Notes under the pieces: generated by a model
Seen by the model: only the letters and a program-made list of their open reading frames with translations
The model's database searches: none
Told to the model about the DNA's origin: nothing
Made by a program: the position numbers and the translations under genes
In this document: positions 46,014 to 54,055 of the stretch, piece after piece
Numbering within the stretch: the first letter of the stretch is position 1
Layout: each line of letters starts with the position of its first letter
DNA from: Leptospira biflexa serovar Patoc strain 'Patoc 1 (Paris)'
Lineage (GTDB): Bacteria > Spirochaetota > Leptospiria > Leptospirales > Leptospiraceae
Length of the DNA: 64,000 nucleotides
Assembly (NCBI RefSeq): GCF_000017685.1
Contig: NC_010843.1
Coordinates: forward strand, 62,001 to 126,000
Direction of reading: 5' to 3'

Positions 46014-47283
46014 TTCAGAGCTTTTTACTGAACTAAAGGATAAAACAGTCACAGAACAATATCCGATTTACAAAAAAATATTTTTTAAGGCTATGAGTTC
46101 CATGAAACGTGGATCCCTTCGTATGATCTTACCTAACGGAGAACAGGTGGTTCTAGGTGATCCGAGTACTTCATTCGAACCAAAGTTCCATTCAGCACTC
46201 ATTCATGTGAAAAACCCTGTGTTTTTCAAAAAATCAGTGTTACATGGTGATATTGGCTTTTCCGAATCCTATTTAACGGGAGATTGGGATACAGATTCGA
46301 TTGAAAATGTAATTTCATGGTTTATTTTAAATGTGGATGAGGCTCCCAATTTATCAGGTGCCAAAAAAAAATTATTCCACTTGGATTTGTTCAATTTAGG
46401 GAATAAATTTTTACATTTCCTCCGAAGAAACACTCTCACTGGAAGTAAAAAAAACATAGTGGAACACTATGATTTAGGGAATCGTTTTTATAAACTTTTT
46501 TTAGATCCTACGATGACATATAGTTCCGCATATTTTGAATCTCTTGACCAAACCTTGGAAGAAGCCCAAACAACTAAAGTAGACAGACTTTGCCAAAAGT
46601 TAAAACTAAATCCAAAAGACCATTTGTTAGAAATTGGAAGTGGATGGGGATTTTTATCGATCCATGCCGCAAAAAATTATGGATGTAAAGTAACAACTGT
46701 TACTTTATCAGAAGAACAGTTCCGGTTTGCAAAGGAACGCATAGAAAAGGAAGGATTGTCGGATAAAATCGAAATTCGTATCCAAGACTATCGAAAGATC
46801 GAAGGGAGATTTACAAAACTTGTGTCAGTAGAAATGTTGGAAGCTGTGGGGGATGCTTTCTACGAAACGTTTTTTCAAAAGTGCCAAGACCTTTTGACAC
46901 AAGATGGAATCATGGCCTTGCAAGTGATCACTTGCCCCGATTCAAGATTTACCTCCTTCAAAAAGGGAATCGATTTTATCCAAAAACATATTTTCCCAGG
47001 CTCTCTTCTGCCATCGATTGGAAGGATGAACCAAGCAATCAACCGTACGGGAGATATGTATCTCCATCATTTGGAAGATATGGGTTTGAGTTATGCAAAA
47101 ACACTTCGGATTTGGTTAAAAGCTTTTGAGGACAACCTAACAGAAGTAAGAAACCAGGGGTACAGCGAAACCTTCATTCGGAAATGGCGATACTATTTGG
47201 CTTATTGTGCAGCAGCCTTCCAAATGCGAAACATTAGCGTAGTGCAGTCTGTTTACGTAAGACCCAATAATTTAAATATCTAA
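45970..47283 (+). CDS. Cyclopropane-fatty-acid-synthase-family methyltransferase with altered bicarbonate site
   Basis: This 437-residue protein has an N-terminal lipid-binding region and a SAM methyltransferase core (about 160-420): IVEHYDLGNRFYKLFLDPTM, LLEIGSGWGFLSIHAAKNYG, VTLSEEQFRFAKERI, then IFPGSLLPSIG and WRYYLAYCAAAFQMRNI. Compared with E. coli Cfa, the bicarbonate ligand Cys139 is Ser186 (MTYSSAYF) and His266 is Gln318 (MALQVIT). Glu239 is kept as Glu291 and Tyr317 is in YYL. It may therefore methylate unsaturated acyl chains without making a cyclopropane. The start is the TTG at 45970 with AGGAG upstream. Third gene of the FAD/DUF1365/Cfa set. Confidence 0.88.
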   Translation: MEKSANQSLLQETIDSELFTELKDKTVTEQYPIYKKIFFKAMSSMKRGSLRMILPNGEQVVLGDPSTSFEPKFHSALIHVKNPVFFKKSVLHGDIGFSESYLTGDWDTDSIENVISWFILNVDEAPNLSGAKKKLFHLDLFNLGNKFLHFLRRNTLTGSKKNIVEHYDLGNRFYKLFLDPTMTYSSAYFESLDQTLEEAQTTKVDRLCQKLKLNPKDHLLEIGSGWGFLSIHAAKNYGCKVTTVTLSEEQFRFAKERIEKEGLSDKIEIRIQDYRKIEGRFTKLVSVEMLEAVGDAFYETFFQKCQDLLTQDGIMALQVITCPDSRFTSFKKGIDFIQKHIFPGSLLPSIGRMNQAINRTGDMYLHHLEDMGLSYAKTLRIWLKAFEDNLTEVRNQGYSETFIRKWRYYLAYCAAAFQMRNISVVQSVYVRPNNLNI

Positions 47284-47304
47284 TCCCATCTTTTAAAATG
47301 GATT

Positions 47305-47340
47305 CTACCAGTGGGGGCCTTTCTTTTGCTCCATTGGTAG
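47305..47340 (+). terminator. Stem-loop after the Cfa-like gene (terminator-like, no T run)
   Basis: CTACCAGTGG (47305-47314) pairs with CCATTGGTAG (47331-47340), ten base pairs with one G-U and a 16-nt loop, 21 bp after the stop. No T tract follows, so it may be a processing or attenuation hairpin rather than an intrinsic terminator. Confidence 0.4.
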
Positions 47341-47396
47341 ACCATTCTTAAAAAAAACATCTTGCCAAACAAACCTAAAAAAGTATCCCTCTGTCT

Positions 47397-47843
47397 ATGA
47401 GAGAAACCAGATCTGTTTTTACATTTGACGAACCTATTGAACGATTGTGGTCAGCAGTCACCGTTTATGAAGTGTTAGTGCATTGGTTAGCAGATGAAGT
47501 GCGAGGAAGGCCAAAGGTTGGTGGAGAATTTTCATGGACTTGGAAACTGGGTCTCGAAGGCAATTTTACTACTCACGGCATCTATCAAAAAATTGAACCT
47601 CTCAAAGAACTGGTTATGGAATGGAAAGACCATCCTGCAGGTGATATTTTTTTGCAGTTATTATTTGAATCAACAGGGCCAAATACTTCGAAACTAACGA
47701 TTGTTAATGGAGGATTCCCTGACAATGATTCTTCACATGTGTGGCTAGAAGGTGCCAAAGAAGCTTGGGATGGACAAGCTGTACTCTTAAAAGAATTTTT
47801 AAAACAGAATCCAGACATCAGCAAATTTATAAAAAAATCTTGA
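47397..47843 (+). CDS. SRPBCC/AHSA1-like protein
   Basis: This 148-residue protein has the helix-grip outline: RSVFTFDEPIERLWSAVT, HWLADEVRGRPKVGGEFSWT, KELVMEWKDHPAGDIFLQLL, TIVNGGFPD and WDGQAVLLKEFLKQ. Members are named for the activator of Hsp90 ATPase homologue 1 and bind small hydrophobic molecules. No specific role can be given. It is a separate short unit between the Cfa-like gene and a small acidic protein. Confidence 0.8.
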   Translation: MRETRSVFTFDEPIERLWSAVTVYEVLVHWLADEVRGRPKVGGEFSWTWKLGLEGNFTTHGIYQKIEPLKELVMEWKDHPAGDIFLQLLFESTGPNTSKLTIVNGGFPDNDSSHVWLEGAKEAWDGQAVLLKEFLKQNPDISKFIKKS

Positions 47844-47901
47844 TCTCTCGACCCTTTCTAAAATCCTGGTAAAAGTAAGGGTTGTTAAGGAGGGTTGGAA
47901 G

Positions 47902-48264
47902 ATGGAATATCCTGAATTGGAATCTTATTTCCAGAAAATTACTGATATAACAGACCGTATCGCGATGATGAATAATCATTTTGATGCGACACCTGAGATC
48001 GACATACCACAGTTATCTGAATTTTTTGAAGACATTCAATCAAAGGATTGGGAAAATACTGATAGAGAGTATTATGAACTCTTTACAAGTTATTTCACTT
48101 TTCATGTGAAAACAGTGGAAGAAATCATCCAAGAAGCACGTGAAATCTTAAATCCAGAAAATAGAGAACACGTGAAAAAATTAGTAAGCCATGTCCGTAA
48201 GGCTGATGATTGGTTCGTTAGTCTCAAAAAGAAACGCAAACTTGCTCGTACACAAGTAGCATAA
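47902..48264 (+). CDS. Small acidic helical protein of unknown function
   Basis: This 120-residue protein has an acidic N-terminal two-thirds rich in Glu, Asp and aromatic residues (ELESYFQKITDITDRIAMMN, FEDIQSKDWENTDREYYELF). A helical basic end follows (WFVSLKKKRKLARTQVA). The sequence AAGGAGGGTTGGAAG just upstream is an excellent ribosome binding site for the ATG at 47902, which makes a real gene likely. No family recognised. Confidence 0.7.
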   Translation: MEYPELESYFQKITDITDRIAMMNNHFDATPEIDIPQLSEFFEDIQSKDWENTDREYYELFTSYFTFHVKTVEEIIQEAREILNPENREHVKKLVSHVRKADDWFVSLKKKRKLARTQVA

Positions 48265-48348
48265 TTTACTTTCTCCCTCATTCGAAAGTCTGAGGGAGAT
48301 ATCTCAATTCGCTTTACATTTTAATCCGTTTCCGTTCTCCTTTCAGAT

Positions 48349-49410
48349 ATGCTCAAGGCACGGTTCCTTTTTTATCCAGTTTTTCTTTTGACCTTTTTGT
48401 TTTTAGTGGATTCTATCTTTAGGATCCCATACATCCAAACACTAGCTAAAATAGATTTAACGGCAGTTAACTATGAAGCTAAATCTGATTTTTTACAAAA
48501 ATTAATCGAAGAAAAACCAGGTGTAAATACACCGAAAACAAAAAAAATCATGTTGGTTTTAGGTTCTTCTCGTCTGCTTTATTTTGACTATGACGAGTTA
48601 GTTTCCTTTTATCCAGACTGGGAGATTTATAATTTATCTTCAGCAGTCACAACACCCGCGTATTATGATTTCCAACTGACGAAAATTTTAGATGTTGGGA
48701 TCAAACCTGATCTTGTGATCATGGAAACCGATCCAAATCAATTCAATCAAAACTCAGTTTTTAAAAGTTCCAATTTAACTTATAGTTTTGATTTAGGATA
48801 TGTTCTTTCGAATCTATCATTGTTTGGAAAGGATCATGTTTCGTTTTACCTTGGACGTAAACTATTTGCTGTTGGAACTTATAAACCGTATCTCGATCAA
48901 ATGTGGAAAAACTATAAAAATCCATATTTAGAAAATGTACTTGGGATGCACAAATCAACATATGATTACATTTTAACTCATAATGGGAATGGTTTATCTC
49001 CCATTGATAATTATATGGAAAAAGATTCCAATGCATTACTCCAAACAAGCCACAGGACACTTGATTGGTTGTTTGCTTCTTACCAAAGGAGTCCAATGCA
49101 ATTTGGATTTTATGAAAAAATATTGACGCGTCTCCAAAATGAAAACATTAAATCCGTGATTGTATGGCCTATGTCTTCACCTGATTTTGAAAATTTGTTA
49201 GAAAAAGAATCTTTGGTGAAAACTTGGGAAACCGAAATTGATACCATCACTAAAAATCATAACTTTTCAATCTTAAAATTGAAACATGATCCGTCTTATA
49301 CCTGTAATGCGTTCGCAGATGGTGGCCACGTAGCGAAAGATTGTTACAGAGGACTTATGCGATCTATTTTATTGGAATACTTTCGTAAGTATGAGCCAAA
49401 TCATTTGTAA
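48349..49410 (+). CDS. DUF1574-family protein, SGNH-like
   Basis: This 353-residue protein has an N-terminal membrane anchor (FLFYPVFLLTFLFLVDSIF). A domain with the DUF1574 outline follows: IMLVLGSSRLLYFDYDELVS, SSAVTTPAYYDFQLTKILD, PDLVIMETDPNQFNQNS. The GSSR and later DGGHVAKDCYRGL recall the SGNH-hydrolase serine and histidine blocks. The family is known mainly from Leptospira, with many paralogues and no proven function; O-antigen modification or acyl transfer is guessed. Its 3' end overlaps the convergent M30-like peptidase gene by 47 bp. Confidence 0.8.
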   Translation: MLKARFLFYPVFLLTFLFLVDSIFRIPYIQTLAKIDLTAVNYEAKSDFLQKLIEEKPGVNTPKTKKIMLVLGSSRLLYFDYDELVSFYPDWEIYNLSSAVTTPAYYDFQLTKILDVGIKPDLVIMETDPNQFNQNSVFKSSNLTYSFDLGYVLSNLSLFGKDHVSFYLGRKLFAVGTYKPYLDQMWKNYKNPYLENVLGMHKSTYDYILTHNGNGLSPIDNYMEKDSNALLQTSHRTLDWLFASYQRSPMQFGFYEKILTRLQNENIKSVIVWPMSSPDFENLLEKESLVKTWETEIDTITKNHNFSILKLKHDPSYTCNAFADGGHVAKDCYRGLMRSILLEYFRKYEPNHL

Positions 49411-50872
49411 ATTCTATCCCACAAATAGGGATGGCTCCATGTGCTGAGGATTCTTGGATCACTGTTTTGAGTGATCTAGGTTTGGTTGGATTTTGGATTG
49501 GTGTGTCATCTTTTCCAGGTAAAAATTTAAAACTGGTATTAAGGCCTTGTGGTGAGTCCGCCCAAAATAGTATCCCTTGCGTAGCGCCAGTGATGCGGCC
49601 TTGGTTTTTACGGTAACTTGATGCATTTAAGTTTGGTACACTCGTTGCATAAAAGTTTGCCGCACCTTGTTTGATCGAATTTTTCGCAGTAATCGGCGAA
49701 ACTGGATGGGTGATCAATCGATTCAGGCTCGAAGGAAGAGGGTATTTGACGAATGCACCAGTTAAATCAATGGTGTTTGGAGCTTGCCCATCCGCACTCA
49801 CTTGTTGTACTGATGAAAAATTATTGATTCCAAAACTCTGAGCTGTTAAGAGCGTGAACAAACGAAAAAAAACATCTGAATTGTTATTTGTGAGGTTTGT
49901 CGTATCAAAATTGGCACTGGATTTAAAGATTTGCATTAAGTTCCCAGTGGAATTGGCCCTTGTCCCTCCAGACCCAATAACTGTGTTTCGGAAAAATTGT
50001 TTTTTTTCAGTTTCGTTTGTCCCTGAAATATCATACAAGTATCTCATGAATACATAAGCAAACGAATACTGTTTGAGAACCTCAGCACTATTATTATTCC
50101 AATCTAACAGAGAGACTCCATTAATACCGTCATCACACCGAGAATCATTCACTCCAGAATAACAATCCAATCGACTTGTTTGAGGTCCAAAACCTGCGAT
50201 ATCGCTCGCAACCTCGCTTGTGCCTTCGTTGATCCACAACTCATCAGATTGGTTTGTTTCATACATTTTTGGGAATCTCAAAAGATGTTGGAACTCGTGA
50301 GCGGCTGTGGAATCAAACGCATTAGGGTCGCTGTTAGTGGCTGCGATCAGTTCTCTTCCATCTAAATATAATACTTCTGCAAAATTGGATCGAACACGTA
50401 AAAGAAAATTATCTGGTAAATAATTGATTGGGTCAAAATATCCTGCCACATAAGCGCTGTTTGATGTTGCGCCATCTTTGATATCCATAACTAAAATTTT
50501 GATTTTCCCATCTCCATCTACGTCACTAGGAGCCCCAAATGTATCCACTAATCTCGGATAGGTGATTGTATCAAAATCATTGGCAAATTGTATTAGATTG
50601 AAACTAGTTGATAAAGATTTTTCTTTATACACTTCTACATAATTTCCAGAACTCACAAGTTCCACTGGGACACAGACACTGTTTTGGGTTCGTAAATCAC
50701 GTGCCCATAAATCCGTGCCTGTCACACAATTTGCTCCAAAAAGTGTATAGGCTCCTAATAATAAAAGTAGGTCGTCATTTTTTCCAAATTGTGAATTAAG
50801 CTGATTGCATTGCGAAAGCGTTGTTGTAAGAAAGAGAATCGGGAGAAGGAGTTTTAATTTGAAATGCGTCAT
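49364..50872 (-). CDS. M30 (hyicolysin)-like zinc metalloprotease lipoprotein
   Basis: This 502-residue protein has a signal ending in LTTTLSQC, a probable lipobox (Cys22). The peptidase part has AAHEFQHLLRF (HExxH at 192-196) and ELWINEGTSEVASDIAG, where the glutamate is the usual third ligand of M30/gluzincin peptidases. An Asp-rich SDVDGDGKIKILVMDIKDG precedes it. It is probably surface or periplasmic and degrades proteins; targets are unknown. Its start overlaps by 9 bp the start of the divergent gene at 50864, and its end overlaps the DUF1574 gene. Confidence 0.85.
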   Translation of the reverse strand: MTHFKLKLLLPILFLTTTLSQCNQLNSQFGKNDDLLLLLGAYTLFGANCVTGTDLWARDLRTQNSVCVPVELVSSGNYVEVYKEKSLSTSFNLIQFANDFDTITYPRLVDTFGAPSDVDGDGKIKILVMDIKDGATSNSAYVAGYFDPINYLPDNFLLRVRSNFAEVLYLDGRELIAATNSDPNAFDSTAAHEFQHLLRFPKMYETNQSDELWINEGTSEVASDIAGFGPQTSRLDCYSGVNDSRCDDGINGVSLLDWNNNSAEVLKQYSFAYVFMRYLYDISGTNETEKKQFFRNTVIGSGGTRANSTGNLMQIFKSSANFDTTNLTNNNSDVFFRLFTLLTAQSFGINNFSSVQQVSADGQAPNTIDLTGAFVKYPLPSSLNRLITHPVSPITAKNSIKQGAANFYATSVPNLNASSYRKNQGRITGATQGILFWADSPQGLNTSFKFLPGKDDTPIQNPTKPRSLKTVIQESSAHGAIPICGIEFTNDLAHTYESIPIK

Positions 50873-51514
50873 AAACTAGCGGTCTTATTATTTTTCTCTC
50901 TCTCTTTCTTTTGGACGAATCCTTTTTACGGAAAGTCAATCGAAGGTTTGTATTTTTCAGACCGTCAAACAACTGAAAATGGATACTTATTATTAGGGAT
51001 AGAAATATTTTCCGAAAAGGGAAAGTCTTTTTATAATGCCCAAGAACTTCGTTACAAAAAAACGCTCGGTTGGGAAGAGGTCCTATTTGTAGGGAAAATT
51101 ACGAAAGAGGGTTCCGACTTTCTCCTCATCCCAGAAGCATGCCAAATCCGAGCCAAAGAAGTTTGGGAGGCAAAATTTGCCTTATTACGCCGGTTTGATT
51201 GTGACCATTTAGTCTTTCATCTCTCCAAAAACCAAATGGACCAATGGGTGATTTCCGAATCCCTACTTGGGACAACGAAACAACTCCCATTCCCCTATGA
51301 AATCGAACACAAGGCGGGAAGTCCTGTCGCCGTCCAAATCCCTGGCATCAGAGGGAACGAAGGGGGCATTTGGGGCTTCCATTTGAATGGGCTTGGGGGG
51401 AAAGGGCCAGAAAAAATCTGGAATGCCTCTAAACGGATTTGGGAGCCTTTTTTTAGGTTCCCCTCGAGTGAAGAACTGCGTTTCTACCGATGGAAACGTT
51501 CCTTTTCTAATTGA
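50864..51514 (+). CDS. Exported protein of unknown function
   Basis: This 216-residue protein has a signal peptide (MRHKLAVLLFFSLSFFWTNP, cleavage near FYGKS). The mature part is rich in aromatic and charged residues (LYFSDRQTTENGYLLLGIEI, AKFALLRRFDCDHLVFHLSK). Its Gly-rich region (GFHLNGLGGKGPEKIW) has no recognised motif. The start is fixed because an in-frame stop lies just upstream. AAGGAG lies 12 bases before the ATG. It is followed after 34 bp by the nucleotidyltransferase-GT2 gene, so it may be the first gene of the glycan cluster. Its start overlaps the divergent M30 gene. Confidence 0.65.
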   Translation: MRHKLAVLLFFSLSFFWTNPFYGKSIEGLYFSDRQTTENGYLLLGIEIFSEKGKSFYNAQELRYKKTLGWEEVLFVGKITKEGSDFLLIPEACQIRAKEVWEAKFALLRRFDCDHLVFHLSKNQMDQWVISESLLGTTKQLPFPYEIEHKAGSPVAVQIPGIRGNEGGIWGFHLNGLGGKGPEKIWNASKRIWEPFFRFPSSEELRFYRWKRSFSN

Positions 51515-51548
51515 CCCTATCCTTCCTTCCAGGGACTTTCCTTTTACA

Positions 51549-53024
51549 TTGAAAAAGATCAGAATTGGGGTGATTGCCGCGGCTGGAAAAGGCACAAGGG
51601 CTTACCCCCGCACCAGTTTCATTCCTAAACCTCTCTTTGTCATCGAAGGCAAAACCATCCTCCATCGTAACGTGGAGTTAATGGTAAAAACTTTTGGGAT
51701 CGAAAAGGTTTATGTTTTAGTAGGCCACCTGAAAGAACAAATCATTGCAGAACTGGATCAAATCCGATTGGCATTACCAAAAGTTGTGATTGAACCTGTG
51801 GAATGGACCGAGAAGGGGCTTGCATCCGATGTGGCAAGTCTTGAAAAAACAATTCGAGAACCATTTTTAACCATATTAGGTGATGAGTTTTATTATCACA
51901 CAGATCATGATGCATTTCTGAAAGTATTAAAAAAACATCCCAAAATGGCTGCATCCATTGGTGTTGTTAAAACCTCATTATTATCCCGAATCCGAAAAAA
52001 TTATTCTGTTGTATTAGAAAATGATAAAATTCTAAATTTAGTAGAAAAGCCTGAAAACCCACCTAATGAACTTTTGGGATTGGGTAGTTATTTTTTCACT
52101 CCTGAATATTTTGAATTTTTTAAAAAAACACCTGCCTCGCAAAAATCTGGCGTGATCGAAATCACAGATGTCATTGATAAGATGGCAAAAGAGTCAAGTG
52201 GCGGTGTTTATGCGGCGATGTTAAATTGCGAATACTTTAACATAAATTCAATGCAAGATTATTATCATGCAGTTTATGAAGTTCGTAACGATTTATTTTC
52301 AAAGTTCAAAACGAGTTTGATCATTCCAACCAATCACAATGAAAGATCCATTACGGATGTGATCGTAGATTTTAAAAACAAATTTAATGAAATCATTGTG
52401 ATCGATAATGAATCTAATGATGATACACTTGCACTTGCGAAAAAAGAAAAAGTAAAAACCTATACATTCCCGGGTGACGGTGATCCCACAAGACTTGGAG
52501 AACAAGTGAGGCGGGGGATCGAATATGCAACAGGCGATATCATTGTAGTTGTATCTCCAGATGGTTCATTTCGCTCTAAGGATTTTCCAAAACTCCTCGA
52601 ATATATGAAAGATTCGGATATGGTGATTGGTACTCGAACCACAAGGCAGATGATTGAACAAGGATCCAATCTAAAACCACTGTATCGTTTGGTGAATTTA
52701 TTAATGGGCAAACTAGTTGAATTATTTTGGTGGGGCCAAGAACCTCGATTCACTGATGTTGACTGCCAATTTTTCTCTGTTTGGCGAGAGTCCTATGATA
52801 GAGTAAAACCTCAATTAGTTGTGGAAGATAGAAAATTCATTGTTGAGCTAATGATTGATATCGTTAGATCCCACATGAGATGTATTGAAATCCCAGTCTC
52901 TTATTTCAAACCTGTGGGGCAGGTAGAATACCGACTTCGTGATATGATTTCTGATTCATTTCAAATTTTTAAATTGATATTATCAAAAAAGTTTTTCCTA
53001 GGAGAAAATCGCGATGGCGAATAA
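51549..53024 (+). CDS. Nucleotidyltransferase-GT2 glycosyltransferase fusion
   Basis: The 491-residue product joins two domains. Residues 5-245 are a sugar-nucleotide transferase of the RfbA/GlmU/GalU superfamily: GVIAAAGKGTRAYPRTSF, PKPLFVIEGKTILHR, EWTEKGLASDV and FLTILGDEFYY. Residues about 260-470 are a family-2 glycosyltransferase: SLIIPTNHNERSITDVI, IIVIDNESNDDTL and VVVSPDGSF, in which the first Asp of the usual DxD is Ser. It probably activates a sugar and transfers it for a surface glycan. The TTG at 51549 is chosen because it begins the conserved KKIRIGVIAAAG; the longer frame overlaps the previous gene by 128 bp. It overlaps the next gene by 11 bp. Confidence 0.85.
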   Translation: MKKIRIGVIAAAGKGTRAYPRTSFIPKPLFVIEGKTILHRNVELMVKTFGIEKVYVLVGHLKEQIIAELDQIRLALPKVVIEPVEWTEKGLASDVASLEKTIREPFLTILGDEFYYHTDHDAFLKVLKKHPKMAASIGVVKTSLLSRIRKNYSVVLENDKILNLVEKPENPPNELLGLGSYFFTPEYFEFFKKTPASQKSGVIEITDVIDKMAKESSGGVYAAMLNCEYFNINSMQDYYHAVYEVRNDLFSKFKTSLIIPTNHNERSITDVIVDFKNKFNEIIVIDNESNDDTLALAKKEKVKTYTFPGDGDPTRLGEQVRRGIEYATGDIIVVVSPDGSFRSKDFPKLLEYMKDSDMVIGTRTTRQMIEQGSNLKPLYRLVNLLMGKLVELFWWGQEPRFTDVDCQFFSVWRESYDRVKPQLVVEDRKFIVELMIDIVRSHMRCIEIPVSYFKPVGQVEYRLRDMISDSFQIFKLILSKKFFLGENRDGE

Positions 53025-54054
53025 AGTATTGGTTACAGGTGGATGTGGGTTTTTAGGATCCCATGTTTGTGAATTATTTCGTAAAGAAGGTTGGGACGTT
53101 GTTAGTTTTGACAACATGACGAAATATGAATTAAAAAGAACTGGTTACGGAACTGACGCAACAAGAGATTATAACTGGAATTATCTAAAGTCAATTGGTG
53201 TCACAATGGTGAAAGGAGACATCAGAAACTTGGAGCATTTAATGGACAGAAGTGCTGATTGTGATTATATCATTCACACCGCAGCACAACCTGCCATGAC
53301 CATTTCTTGGGAAGACCCAGAACTAGATTTTTCTACCAACGTAATTGGGACCTTCAATGTTATGGAAGCTGCAAGAAAACATAAAATCCCAGTTGTGAAT
53401 ACTTCTTCTATCCATGTGTATGGAAACTCTATTAACGACAGTTTGAAAGAGGACAAAACATCCTATGTTCGTGAGCCAGTTGAAATTCCTGTCACACATC
53501 CTACAATGGTGGGTCAAATTTCTCCTCTTCATGCATCCAAGATGAGTGCTGAACACTACGTTCGTTCTTATACTGATATGTATGGCGTGAAAGCAGCAAG
53601 TTTTCGGTTCACTGGAATTTACGGTGAACGTCAGTTTGGTGGTGAGGATCATGGTTGGGTGGCAAATTTTGCAATTCGTTCTGTTTTTGGTTTACCACTT
53701 CGTATTTTTGGGACAGGAAAACAAACCCGTGATATCTTACATGCAGAAGATGGTGCAAAGTCTTATCTAGAATTTTTTAAAAACCCGATCCCTGGTGTTT
53801 ATAATATTGGTGGTGCAAGCCCACACAAAATTTCCTTATTGGAATGTATCTATCTTATAGGTGAAATCCTTGGGAAAAAACAGGAAATTCTTTTTGAAGT
53901 TGAACGACCTGGTGACATGCGTTACTTTATTTGTGATATTTCAGAGGCGAAAAAATTTGGATTCAATCCAAAAATTCTTCCAAAAGAAGGAGTCACTCGT
54001 CTTTTGAAATGGATCGAAGCAAACCAAGAAGTTTTTAACATCGCTGGAAAGTAG
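53014..54054 (+). CDS. Extended SDR, CDP-tyvelose epimerase-like, without the catalytic tyrosine
   Basis: This 346-residue NAD-dependent protein has the Rossmann start VLVTGGCGFLGSHVCEL. TyvE/RfbE-like features include GYGTDATRDYNWNYLKS, PAMTISWEDPELDFSTNVIG and GRQFGG-type EDHGWVANFAIRSVFG. The YxxxK motif, usually SPYxxSK, reads SPLHASK: Leu172 replaces the tyrosine while Lys176 stays. Epimerisation by the standard mechanism is therefore doubtful. It sits between two glycosyltransferases and must concern a sugar nucleotide or glycan. It is two bases from the next gene. Confidence 0.82.
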   Translation: MANKVLVTGGCGFLGSHVCELFRKEGWDVVSFDNMTKYELKRTGYGTDATRDYNWNYLKSIGVTMVKGDIRNLEHLMDRSADCDYIIHTAAQPAMTISWEDPELDFSTNVIGTFNVMEAARKHKIPVVNTSSIHVYGNSINDSLKEDKTSYVREPVEIPVTHPTMVGQISPLHASKMSAEHYVRSYTDMYGVKAASFRFTGIYGERQFGGEDHGWVANFAIRSVFGLPLRIFGTGKQTRDILHAEDGAKSYLEFFKNPIPGVYNIGGASPHKISLLECIYLIGEILGKKQEILFEVERPGDMRYFICDISEAKKFGFNPKILPKEGVTRLLKWIEANQEVFNIAGK

Positions 54055-54055
54055 A

